Shown here in pieces: positions 8,554 through 16,081 of a stretch of DNA of 64,000 nt. The first letter of the stretch is position 1, and every line of letters begins with the position of its first letter. The stretch comes from Occultella gossypii (lineage in GTDB: Bacteria > Actinomycetota > Actinomycetes > Actinomycetales > Beutenbergiaceae), in NCBI RefSeq assembly GCF_019947135.1, contig NZ_JAGSHT010000013.1:310001-374000 (forward strand), in the 5' to 3' direction. The notes under the pieces were generated by a model. That model searched no databases, was not told the origin of the DNA, and saw nothing but the letters and a program-made list of their open reading frames with translations. A program made the translations under genes and the position numbers.

Positions 8554-9567
8554 TCAGTCGAGGCCGATGACGACCTTGAGGCCGGTGCGCTCGGTGGCCC
8601 GGGCGAACGCGGCAGGGGCGTCGGTCAGCGGCGCGCGCTCGGAGACGAGCGAGCGCACGTCCACCAGGCCACGCTCGACGAGCCGGATGGCGCGCGGGTA
8701 CATCTCCTTCATGCGGCGCACCATGACCAGGGTCAGGCCCTTACGGCGGGCGGTGCCGGCCCGGAACGACGAGGAGTCGTCATCGGGGATGCCGCCGAGG
8801 ATCACCCGGGCGCCCGGGCGGGCGGCGGTCATCGAGATGGCGATCGCGTCGTCGTTGCCGGCGATCTCGAACACCACGTCCGCGCCGAGCCCGTCCTCGC
8901 CCCAGTTCGTCCATGCGGACGCCTCCCGGGCCTCGTCCGGCGTGAGCACCTCGTCGGCGCCGTAGCGCAGCGCCGCCTCCCGGCGGTGTTCGCGCGGTTC
9001 CACGACGGCCACTCGGTCGGCACCGGCGGAGCGGGCCAACTGCACGAGCAGCAGGCCGATCGGGCCGCCGCCGACGATCACCACGTTCGCCGCGAGCGGG
9101 ACGTGCGCGAGGTCCCACGCGTGCAGGGCCACCCCGAGCGGCTCGAGCACCGCACCGTCGGCCCCGGTGAAGGACTCCGGGAGCGGGAACAGGCGGTTCG
9201 TGGGCCAGGAGATGTAGTCGGCCAGGCCGCCGTCGAGCTTCCCGTGGCCGGCGAAGCCGACGGTCGGGCAGAGGTTCGGGTGGCCCTCGTGGCACATCGA
9301 GCAGTTCATGCACGGGATCGCCGGGTCCACGGCCACACGGACGCCGTCGAGTTCGCCGGAGGCGCCGATGCCGGCGAACTCGTGGCCCGGCACGATCGGC
9401 CGGGTGAGCCGGGCGTCGCCGATGCCGCCCTCGGCGAACCAGTGCAGGTCGCTGCCGCACAGGCCCACGTCGGTCACCCGGACCAGCGTGTGGCCGGGCT
9501 GCACCTCGGGCAGTTCCGCCTCCTCGATCCGGAGGTCACCCACCCCATGGAGTCTGGCCAGACGCAT
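8554..9567 (-). CDS. Zinc-dependent MDR dehydrogenase (sorbitol/idonate/threonine dehydrogenase-like)
   Basis: A 337-residue medium-chain dehydrogenase that oxidises a polyol or sugar with NAD(P). Catalytic zinc ligands are C37 (GLCGSD) and H62-E63 (PGHEF). The structural zinc site is C86, C89, C92 and C100. The Rossmann motif GGGPIG is at 166-171. It is the first gene of the unit carrying GH27 and GH51, 62 nt downstream of an ara-type operator, which suggests a role with L-arabinose, L-arabinitol or a related pentitol (inference). The exact substrate is not determinable. Confidence 0.85.
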   Translation of the reverse strand: MRLARLHGVGDLRIEEAELPEVQPGHTLVRVTDVGLCGSDLHWFAEGGIGDARLTRPIVPGHEFAGIGASGELDGVRVAVDPAIPCMNCSMCHEGHPNLCPTVGFAGHGKLDGGLADYISWPTNRLFPLPESFTGADGAVLEPLGVALHAWDLAHVPLAANVVIVGGGPIGLLLVQLARSAGADRVAVVEPREHRREAALRYGADEVLTPDEAREASAWTNWGEDGLGADVVFEIAGNDDAIAISMTAARPGARVILGGIPDDDSSSFRAGTARRKGLTLVMVRRMKEMYPRAIRLVERGLVDVRSLVSERAPLTDAPAAFARATERTGLKVVIGLD

Positions 9568-9628
9568 CCTTGCTCTTCTCCTTCACGGTGCCGCGTGGAG
9601 CACGTCCTCGCGCGCGGAATATCGGTGT

Positions 9629-9642
9629 TGTTAACGCTATCA
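9629..9642. promoter_or_regulatory. LacI-family operator (ara type)
   Basis: TGTTAACGCTATCA fits the actinobacterial LacI consensus TGNNANCGNTNNCA at every fixed position and differs by two bases from the site before araB. It lies between the araA stop and the dehydrogenase start, so it should control the dehydrogenase-GH27-GH51 unit. Confidence 0.7.
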
Positions 9643-9671
9643 GGAATGCTGTGGACTCCGGCCAGTCTGCC

Positions 9672-11192
9672 CTAGAGCGTCTGGGCGAGCCGGTGGTAGG
9701 CGGCGTTCCAGCGCAGCTCCCGGGCGAAGCCGCGCACCGTGGTCTGTGCGTCGATCACCGCGAGCTCGGTGCGGGCGATCTCGGCGAAGTCCTCGAAGAC
9801 CTCGAGCCCGACGGCGGTGGTGAGCACCGTGTGGTGCGCGCCTCCCGCGGTGAGCCAGGCCCGCGCCGACGTGGTGAAGTCCGGGCGTGGCACCCAGACC
9901 GCACGCGCCACCGGCAGGTTCGGCAGCTCCGCGTCCGGGCCGACGATGTCCACCTCGTTGGCCACGAGCCGGAACCGCTCGCGCATGTCCGAGAGCGCCA
10001 CCACCAGGCCCTCGCCGAGGTCTGCGTCGAAGACCAGGCGCACCGGGTCCTCGCGGTCCCCGATCCCGAGCGGGTGGATCTCCAGCCGCGGCCGGGACGT
10101 GGTCAGCGACGGGCAGACCTCGAGCATGTGCGCGCCGAGGATCTTCTGCTTGCCGGGGGTGAGCTCGTAGGTGTAGTCCTCCATCAGGGACGCGCCACCC
10201 GGCAGGCCGTGGCCCATCACCTTCGCCAGGCGGACGAGGATGGCGGTCTTCCAGTCACCCTCCGCGCCGAAGCCGTAGCCGGCGGCCATGAGCCGCTGCA
10301 CGGCCAGGCCGGGGAGCTGACGCAGCCCGCCGAGGTCCTCGAAGTTCGTGGTGAAGGCGGCGAAGCCGCCCTCCTCGAGGAAGGACCGCAGCCCCAGTTC
10401 CTGCCGGGCGCCGTACCGCAGCGACTCGTGCCGCTCACCGCCGGGCAGCAGCTCGGCGACCACGTCGTAGGTCTCGACGTACTCGGCGACGAGGGCGTCG
10501 ATGTCGGCGTCGGTGACGGCGTCGACCCGGGCCACCAGGTCGTTCACACCCCAGGTGTTCACCGAGACACCGAACCGCAGCTCGGCCTCGGTCTTGTCCC
10601 CCTCGGTGACCGCGACGCCCCGCATGTTGTCCCCGAACCGGGCCAGCTTCATGCCCGTCAGGGCCGCCCACCCGGCCGCCGCGCGAGCCCACGCGCCCAC
10701 CTGGGCGCGGACCACGCCGTCGGACGCGTGCCCGACCACGATCTTGCGGGACACGCCCAGCCGGGCCGCCATGTAGCCGAACTCGCGGTCGCCGTGGGCG
10801 GCCTGGTTCAGGTTCATGAAGTCCATGTCGATATCGGCCCAGGGCAGCTCCACGCCGGCCTGCGTGTGCAGGTGCAGCAGCGGGGTCCGCAGCGCGTCCA
10901 GGCCGGCGATCCACATCTTCGCCGGGGAGAACGTGTGCATCCAGGTAATGACGCCGATGCAGTCGTCGTCGGCGTTCGCGTCCAGGGCGGCCCGGCGGAT
11001 GGCCGCCGAGTCCTTCAGGACGGGCTTCCAGACGACCCGGACCGGGATCGACTCCGACTCCTCGAGCAGCGCCGCCACCTGCTGCGACTGCTCGGCGACC
11101 TGGGCGAGGGTCTCCGCGCCGTACAGGTCCTGGCTCCCGGTCAGGAACCAGATCTCCTTGCCCTCGAACGGGTCGGTCATGTTGGTGCTCAC
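9672..11192 (-). CDS. araA: L-arabinose isomerase
   Basis: Converts L-arabinose to L-ribulose, the first step of the arabinose pathway. It has 506 residues, the family's usual length. The N-terminus [17 protein letters not shown] and the segment [14 protein letters not shown] are characteristic, and E/H-rich active-site segments ([36 protein letters not shown]) are present. GTG 11190-11192 is chosen: it overlaps the araD stop (GTGA) and has AGGAGGA seven bases upstream, whereas the ATG four codons later lacks spacing for that site. It is the last gene of araB-araD-araA. Confidence 0.97.
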   Translation of the reverse strand: MSTNMTDPFEGKEIWFLTGSQDLYGAETLAQVAEQSQQVAALLEESESIPVRVVWKPVLKDSAAIRRAALDANADDDCIGVITWMHTFSPAKMWIAGLDALRTPLLHLHTQAGVELPWADIDMDFMNLNQAAHGDREFGYMAARLGVSRKIVVGHASDGVVRAQVGAWARAAAGWAALTGMKLARFGDNMRGVAVTEGDKTEAELRFGVSVNTWGVNDLVARVDAVTDADIDALVAEYVETYDVVAELLPGGERHESLRYGARQELGLRSFLEEGGFAAFTTNFEDLGGLRQLPGLAVQRLMAAGYGFGAEGDWKTAILVRLAKVMGHGLPGGASLMEDYTYELTPGKQKILGAHMLEVCPSLTTSRPRLEIHPLGIGDREDPVRLVFDADLGEGLVVALSDMRERFRLVANEVDIVGPDAELPNLPVARAVWVPRPDFTTSARAWLTAGGAHHTVLTTAVGLEVFEDFAEIARTELAVIDAQTTVRGFARELRWNAAYHRLAQTL

Positions 11193-11932
11193 GCGGGGTC
11201 CTCCTCGGGCGCTGGGCCCTGTCCGTAGACGTTCTGGTAGCGGTCGTACAGCGAGTCGATGTCGGTCTGCGCGATCGGCAGCGGGTCCCCGAGCTGGCGC
11301 GAGATGTGCACGGTGCGGGCGACCTCCTCGCACATCACCGCGGCCTTCACGGCGGCGCGCGCGTCCGCGCCGACCGTGAACGGTCCGTGGCCCTGCATGA
11401 GCACGGCGGGCGAGCGGGACTCCCGGAGGGTCTCGACGATGCCGCGGCCGATCGAGTCGTCGCCGATCAGCGCGAACGGCCCGATCGGGATCTCACCGCC
11501 GAACTCGTCGGCCATCATCGTCAGCACGCAGGGCACGGGCTCGCCGCGTGCCGCCCAGGCGGTCGCGTAGGTCGAGTGCGTGTGCACCACGCCGCCGACC
11601 TCGGGCAGGTGCCGGTACACGTAGGCGTGCGCGGCGGTGTCCGAGGACGGCTTCAGGTGCGCCGGGGTGCCGTCGGCGATCTTCGCGCCGTCGAGCGTGC
11701 AGACGACCATCGACTCCGGCGTGAGGTCGTCGTAGGAGACGCCGGACGGCTTGATCACGAACAGGTCGGCGCCGGTCACCCGCTCCGAGACGTTGCCGGC
11801 GGTCCAGACGACGAGCTGGTAGCGGGTCAGCTCCGCGTGCAGGGCCGCCACCCGCTCCCGGGCCTGCCCGACGGCGGTGCGCACCTGCACCGGCAGGTCC
11901 GCCAGCACGATCGGTTCCGTCGAGCCGGTCAT
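11189..11932 (-). CDS. araD: L-ribulose-5-phosphate 4-epimerase
   Basis: Interconverts L-ribulose 5-phosphate and D-xylulose 5-phosphate, feeding the pentose phosphate pathway. This 247-residue class II aldolase-fold protein has TAGNVSERV (phosphate site), [10 protein letters not shown], the SSDT acid segment, and the zinc ligands of [13 protein letters not shown] with the later MQGHGPF. It overlaps araB by 4 nt (ATGA) and araA by 4 nt (GTGA), giving tight stoichiometric coupling. Confidence 0.96.
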   Translation of the reverse strand: MTGSTEPIVLADLPVQVRTAVGQARERVAALHAELTRYQLVVWTAGNVSERVTGADLFVIKPSGVSYDDLTPESMVVCTLDGAKIADGTPAHLKPSSDTAAHAYVYRHLPEVGGVVHTHSTYATAWAARGEPVPCVLTMMADEFGGEIPIGPFALIGDDSIGRGIVETLRESRSPAVLMQGHGPFTVGADARAAVKAAVMCEEVARTVHISRQLGDPLPIAQTDIDSLYDRYQNVYGQGPAPEEDPA

Positions 11933-13677
11933 ACGAGGTCACCCTGCGGCTCGAGGTCGGGTGCCGCCGCCGCGGCGTCGCCTTCGGCGGCGCCCGAAGC
12001 GAGCGCCCGACGGCGGATCTTCTTGAGCCGGCGCATCACGTCGTTGCCGCCGCGTCCGAAGTAGTCGTGCAGCGCCGCGTACTCGGCGTACAGCTCGCCG
12101 TAGGCGGCGGTCGCGTCCGGGTCCGGCGTGTACGCGCCGGTCACCCGCCCGCCCATCGCGGCCGCGGCCGCGCGAACGTCCGGGTAGGCGCCGGCAGCGA
12201 CCGCGGCGTGGATCGCCGAGCCGAGCGCGGGGCCCTGCTCGGAGACGATCGTGCTCAGCGGCAGCCCGGTGACGTCGGCGTACATCTGCATGAGGAAGCG
12301 GTTCCGGAGCAGGCCCCCGGCCACCACGAGCTCGGTGATCGGCACCCCCGAGGCCGCGAACGTGTCGACGATCGTCTTGGTGCCGAACGCGGTCGACTCC
12401 AGCAGGGCGCGGTAGATGTCCTCGGGCCGGGTGGTCAGGGTCTGCCCGAGCGTGAGACCGGACAGTTCGTGGTCCACCAGCACCGAGCGGTTCCCGGAGT
12501 GCCAGTCCAGCGCGACGAGCCCGTGGCCGCCGATCGGCTGGGCGGCCGCGAGGTCGGTCAGGTAGGCGTGGATGGACTGGCCCGCCGCCTCGGCCTGTGC
12601 CACGTACGCCGGGGGCACGCCGGTGGAGACGAACCAGGCGAAGATGTCCCCGACGCCGCTCTGCCCGGCCTCGTAGCCGTACAGGCCGGTGATCACGCCG
12701 CCGTCGACGACGCCGCACATGCCCGGCACCTCGTGCAGGTTCTCGCTGTTGACGACGTGGCACGTCGAGGTGCCCATGATGAGCACCATCTGGCCCGGGT
12801 CCACGGCGTTCGCGGCAGGTAGCGTGACGTGTGCGTCGACGTTGCCGACGGCCACGGCGATGCCCTCGGGCAGCCCGGTCCAGGCCGCGGCCTCGGCGGT
12901 GAGCCGACCGGCCCGCGCGCCGAGCGGGGCGATCGGTGCGTCCAGCTTGCCGGAGACGAAGGCCGCGAAGTCGGGGTTGAGCGCGCCGAGGAAGCCGGCG
13001 TCGGGGTGGGCGCCGTCCTGGTAGATGCCCTTGTAGCCGACGGTGCTGGCGTCCCGGACGTAGGTGCCACCGAGTTGCCAGACGATCCAGTCCGCGGCCT
13101 CGACCCAGCGGTCCATGGCGTCGTAGATCTCGCGGTCCTCCTCGAGCACCTGCAGCGCCTTGGCGAACTGCCACTCGGAGGAGATCAGTCCGCCGTAGCG
13201 GGGCAGCCAGGCCTCGCCCCGCTCACGGGCGAGTTCGTTGATCCGGTCCGCGTGCGGCTGCGCGGCGTGGTGCTTCCAGAGCTTGACGTACGCGTGCGGG
13301 CGGTCTGCGAACTGCTCGAGCTCGTTCAGCGGGGTGCCGTCGGCGAGCGTCGGGATCATCGTGCAGGCCGTGAAGTCGGTGCCGATCCCGATCACGTCGG
13401 CGGGGTCCGCGCCGGCGGCCCGCAGCGCCTCGGGCACCGCGTTCCTGAGCACGTCGACATAGTCGGCGGGCACCTGCAGCGCCCAGTCCGGCGGCAGCGG
13501 CTCGTCGGTCGAGGCGGTCAGCGTCCGGTCCATCACGGCGTGCGGGTAGGCATACTCCGCGCTGCCCAGCTCGGCACCGTCACTGACCCGGACCACCACC
13601 GCCCGGCCGGACAGCGTCCCGTAGTCCACCCCGATCACCAGGGCGTCTCGACCCTGCTCGGCCGCCTGTTCGGTCAT
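11929..13677 (-). CDS. araB: L-ribulokinase
   Basis: Phosphorylates L-ribulose to L-ribulose 5-phosphate. A 582-residue FGGY-family kinase. The N-terminal ATPase lobe begins VIGVDYGTLSGRAVVV (about 14-29), the ribulokinase segment GTDFTACTMIP is near 98, and the C-terminal lobe has MGTSTCHVV and VVAGGLLRNRFLMQMYADV. GAGGACC lies upstream of ATG 13677. It is the first gene of araBDA, preceded at 13750-13763 by an ara-type operator overlapping the likely promoter. The last 40 residues are an Arg/Lys- then Ala-rich tail (MRRLKKIRRRAL). Confidence 0.97.
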   Translation of the reverse strand: MTEQAAEQGRDALVIGVDYGTLSGRAVVVRVSDGAELGSAEYAYPHAVMDRTLTASTDEPLPPDWALQVPADYVDVLRNAVPEALRAAGADPADVIGIGTDFTACTMIPTLADGTPLNELEQFADRPHAYVKLWKHHAAQPHADRINELARERGEAWLPRYGGLISSEWQFAKALQVLEEDREIYDAMDRWVEAADWIVWQLGGTYVRDASTVGYKGIYQDGAHPDAGFLGALNPDFAAFVSGKLDAPIAPLGARAGRLTAEAAAWTGLPEGIAVAVGNVDAHVTLPAANAVDPGQMVLIMGTSTCHVVNSENLHEVPGMCGVVDGGVITGLYGYEAGQSGVGDIFAWFVSTGVPPAYVAQAEAAGQSIHAYLTDLAAAQPIGGHGLVALDWHSGNRSVLVDHELSGLTLGQTLTTRPEDIYRALLESTAFGTKTIVDTFAASGVPITELVVAGGLLRNRFLMQMYADVTGLPLSTIVSEQGPALGSAIHAAVAAGAYPDVRAAAAAMGGRVTGAYTPDPDATAAYGELYAEYAALHDYFGRGGNDVMRRLKKIRRRALASGAAEGDAAAAAPDLEPQGDLV

Positions 13678-13749
13678 CCCTCGGTCCTCTTTCGCGTCGT
13701 TGCCCCGAATGTCACGGGCGTCCTCGCCCCATACACCGTATCGCGAATG

Positions 13750-13763
13750 TGTTAACGCTCACA
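13750..13763. promoter_or_regulatory. LacI-family operator upstream of araBDA
   Basis: TGTTAACGCTCACA fits TGNNANCGNTNNCA perfectly. On the minus strand it sits about 75 nt before the araB ATG and over a plausible promoter (TTGTGA, 16 bp, GATACG). Binding here would block initiation; it shares its core TGTTAACGCT with the site at 9629. Confidence 0.75.
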
Positions 13764-13861
13764 ACAAGACTTGCCAACCTAGCCGCGACGTACTCCCGCG
13801 CGAGCGTGCCGAAGCGGCGCCAAATCGCTCCCTCACCCGTGCCCGCGCTGCCCGCCGCCCG

Positions 13862-13903
13862 GCCGAAAGTGCTGTTGTGGTTGCCACTTCCGCTCTCTCA
13901 CCG
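13862..13903. repeat. 42-bp direct repeat, copy 1
   Basis: Begins GCCGAAAGTGCTGTTGTGG and ends CTCTCTCACCG; differs from copy 2 at one base. It contains the hairpin GTGG-TTG-CCAC nested in GAAAGTG...CACTTCC. It lies between the araB promoter region and the LacI stop. Confidence 0.8.
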
Positions 13904-13924
13904 GACCACCCCGCCCGCCACCCA

Positions 13925-13966
13925 GCCGAAAGTGCTGTCGTGGTTGCCACTTCCGCTCTCTCACCG
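13925..13966. repeat. 42-bp direct repeat, copy 2
   Basis: Second copy, 63 bp after the first, ending 5 bp before the LacI stop codon at 13972. The nested hairpin is conserved, so it may help terminate the regulator transcript. Confidence 0.8.
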
Positions 13967-13971
13967 CGAAC

Positions 13972-14985
13972 TCAGGGACGCGGTGGCCCCGAGCTGGCCC
14001 GCTCCACCAGCACCGGCGCGACCAGGTCGCGGGCCGCCGCCTCGCCGGCGATCGCCGCGACCAGGGCGTCGATCGCAAGCCGGCCGAGGGCCTCGAAGTC
14101 CTGCCGAACCGTGGTCAGTGGCGGGAAGAAGTTGTCCGCGCCGACGATGTCGTCGAAGCCGACCACGGAGACCTGCCCGGGCACGTCCACGCCGGCCTCC
14201 GCGAACGCGCGCAGGACGCCGAGCGCCATCTGGTCGTTCGCCGCGAAGACCGCCGTGGGCAGGTCCTCGAGCAGCGACTGCCCGGCCGCGTACCCGGAGC
14301 CCGCGCTCCAGTCGCCGGCGAGGTCCTGGCGCGGGGCGACGTCGGCCTCGCTCAACTCCGCTTGCCACCCGCGCACCCGGGCCCGGGCGTCGAACCAGTC
14401 CCCGGGGCCGGCCACGTGCACCACGTCCCGGTGCCCCTGGTCGAGCAGGTAGCGGGCGACCAGCCGCGCCCCCGCCTCCTGGTCAACGGACACCAGCGGC
14501 GGGTCGTCCGGCTCCGGCGTGAGCGAGGAGATCATCAGCAACGGCACCTCGGCGAATGCCGCCCGGGCGGCGCCGGCCACCTCGTCGCCCTGCGCGATCA
14601 CGACGACACCTTCGACCGACTGGTCCATGAACGAGCCGAAGATCTCCTGCATCAGCTCCGGCGTGGGGCGCGGGGCCGCCGCCACGGTGACGAAGTAGCC
14701 GGCCGCCCTGGCCGTGCGCTCGAGCACTGCGAGGGTGCTCGCCGGGCCGGAATGCACCGAGCCGCTGGTGATGATCCCGATGATGCCGGACCGGTGCGTG
14801 ACCAGCGCCCGGGCGGCACTGTTGCGCCGGTAGCCGAGTTCGGCGATCGCGGCGAGCACCCGCTCGCGGGTGCTGTCCCGAACGTTCGGGTGGTCATTCA
14901 GCACGCGGGACACCGTCTGGTGCGACACGCCCGCCACCCTGGCCACGTCATTCATCCCCGGACGCGTTCGACGGCTCGCCACCAT
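13972..14985 (-). CDS. LacI-family regulator, probable controller of the pectin operon
   Basis: A 337-residue LacI protein. Helix-turn-helix at about 11-31 (MNDVARVAGVSHQTVSRVL), hinge SAARALVTHRSG, effector domain with FAANDQMALGVL and VSVVGFDDI. ATG 14985 is chosen because GGGAG lies ten bases upstream; the frame is open further but that part is not conserved. It is divergent from the rhamnogalacturonan operon, whose leader holds a perfect LacI-like palindrome. Autoregulation and control of that operon are therefore likely, although control of the adjacent ara operon cannot be excluded. Confidence 0.9.
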   Translation of the reverse strand: MVASRRTRPGMNDVARVAGVSHQTVSRVLNDHPNVRDSTRERVLAAIAELGYRRNSAARALVTHRSGIIGIITSGSVHSGPASTLAVLERTARAAGYFVTVAAAPRPTPELMQEIFGSFMDQSVEGVVVIAQGDEVAGAARAAFAEVPLLMISSLTPEPDDPPLVSVDQEAGARLVARYLLDQGHRDVVHVAGPGDWFDARARVRGWQAELSEADVAPRQDLAGDWSAGSGYAAGQSLLEDLPTAVFAANDQMALGVLRAFAEAGVDVPGQVSVVGFDDIVGADNFFPPLTTVRQDFEALGRLAIDALVAAIAGEAAARDLVAPVLVERASSGPPRP

Positions 14986-15103
14986 GCGATTCCCAACTCC
15001 CCTGGCTTCCACTTGTGAGCGCGAGCCTAGACCCCACCTGACACCGGTCGACCGGATTCCGCGGCCACGCCGCCATCCGGACGGAGACCGCTTTCCCAGC
15101 CTC

Positions 15104-15132
15104 TTGACAGTGAATGCTTTCAACCCTAACGT
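15104..15132 (+). promoter_or_regulatory. Promoter of the pectin operon, with operator-like spacer
   Basis: A perfect -35 TTGACA (15104-15109), a 17-bp spacer and TAACGT (-10). The spacer reads GTGAATGCTTTCAAC, an inverted repeat TGAA-TGCT-TTCA, which suggests a second regulator site between the promoter hexamers. Confidence 0.6.
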
Positions 15133-15324
15133 TCACCGAGTCTCGTCCGAGCAGCCTGCGAAGTCGCAGTCCGCTCCGGCCAGGTGGGGCGCTGACGCCC
15201 ATCACTCGCTCGGCCCACAACTGCACCACCAACGAACCCCCGACCCCAGCCGGCTTCGGCCCGGCCACCTGCCCGACCGGGCTCCATACCGGCCGACACG
15301 CAGCCGCACTTCGAGGAAAGGCCC

Positions 15325-15396
15325 ATGACACTCAAATTCGTGAACGTTCACGAACGGCGTCACGGCGCTGTTCACGCACCCCGGGGCGCACCGTGA
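15325..15396 (+). CDS. 23-residue leader ORF coupled to the YesL-like gene
   Basis: ATG 15325 has GAGGAAAGG just upstream. The frame encodes MTLKFVNVHERRHG plus nine more residues and stops at TGA 15394-15396, overlapping the GTG of the next gene (GTGA). Codons 5-10 are the palindromic operator. It may exist to couple or prime translation of the next gene; the peptide itself matches nothing I recognise. It could also be chance, but SD, spacing and overlap all agree. Confidence 0.45.
   Translation: MTLKFVNVHERRHGAVHAPRGAP
15337..15354. promoter_or_regulatory. Perfect 18-bp palindromic operator
   Basis: TTCGTGAACGTTCACGAA is a perfect palindrome centred on CG with A and T at the LacI-consensus positions. 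It lies within the transcribed leader, about 200 bp after the promoter, so it could act as a roadblock or as a partner of the spacer site at 15110-15124. Confidence 0.7.
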
Positions 15397-16049
15397 CGAC
15401 CGCCCAGACCTCGTCCTACACACCGGGCCGCACCGAACGCTGGTACGGCTGGGCGGACACCATCGGGTACGTGGCCGTCCTGAACGCCCTGGTGCTCGCG
15501 TTCACGGTGGTCGGCGGCGTGGTGCTGGGGTTCGCCCCGGCGGTCGCGGCCGCGGCCGCGTGCAGCCGGGGCCGGATCCGCGGGGACGCACAGCCGTTGC
15601 TGCGCACGTTCGCCTCGACCTGGCGCGGACAACTGCGCCGGGCGAACCTGCTCCAGGCACCGGGTTGGCTCCTGCTGACGATCCTCGGCCTCAACCTCAC
15701 CGCGTTCTGGGGCGAGCCGGGCCGCACCGCGCTGGTGGTCGCCCTGGTGGCGGCCGCGGCGCTGACCGTCACCCACCAGCTCCTCGTGATCACCATGGAC
15801 GCCCACTACGACCTGCGCGCCCGGGACTGCCTTCGCCTCGCGTTCGCGTTCGCCCTCCGGTTCCCCGGCGTCCCCCTCCTGCTCGCCGCCACGACCACCC
15901 TCGTGGCCGCCGTCACCGCGTGGCTGCCGGGCCTGCTGCCGACCGTCTCGATCGGCGTCTGGCTGTACCTGTGCACTGCGCTGTGCCTGTCCTTCTTCGC
16001 CGCCAATGACCGCCAGGTGGAGGCGGATCCCTCCAGCACCACCGTTTGA
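15393..16049 (+). CDS. YesL-like (DUF624) membrane protein
   Basis: A 218-residue protein with about five hydrophobic segments (for example GYVAVLNALVLAFTVVGGVV and LLLAATTTLVAAV). Length and the soluble GRIRGDAQPLLRTF stretch fit the DUF624/YesL family, which is found beside LplABC/YtcQ-type oligosaccharide importers in Gram-positive bacteria and has no settled function. GTG 15393 overlaps the leader ORF stop. It is the first large gene of the rhamnogalacturonan operon; the solute-binding protein starts 32 nt after it. Confidence 0.75.
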   Translation: MTTAQTSSYTPGRTERWYGWADTIGYVAVLNALVLAFTVVGGVVLGFAPAVAAAAACSRGRIRGDAQPLLRTFASTWRGQLRRANLLQAPGWLLLTILGLNLTAFWGEPGRTALVVALVAAAALTVTHQLLVITMDAHYDLRARDCLRLAFAFALRFPGVPLLLAATTTLVAAVTAWLPGLLPTVSIGVWLYLCTALCLSFFAANDRQVEADPSSTTV

Positions 16050-16081
16050 CCTCGCCAATGATGACGAAAGGAACACCGACC

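Larger units (their letters stand above)
14986..15392. other. 407-nt divergent regulatory region
   Basis: Lies between the LacI gene and the YesL-like gene. It holds a plus-strand promoter (15104-15132), a small hairpin (GGGCG-CTGA-CGCCC near 15188), and a 23-codon leader ORF containing a palindromic operator. The mRNA leader from this promoter would be about 190 nt before that ORF, long enough for further regulation. Confidence 0.6.

Noticed and set aside
7147-9675. An 842-codon frame antisense to GH27 and the zinc dehydrogenase
   Set aside because: Same shadow effect; both opposite genes have complete catalytic motifs.
15114-15392. Longer N-terminus for the YesL-like protein
   Set aside because: The open frame upstream of GTG 15393 spans the promoter region, is not hydrophobic like the family, and lacks a ribosome site.
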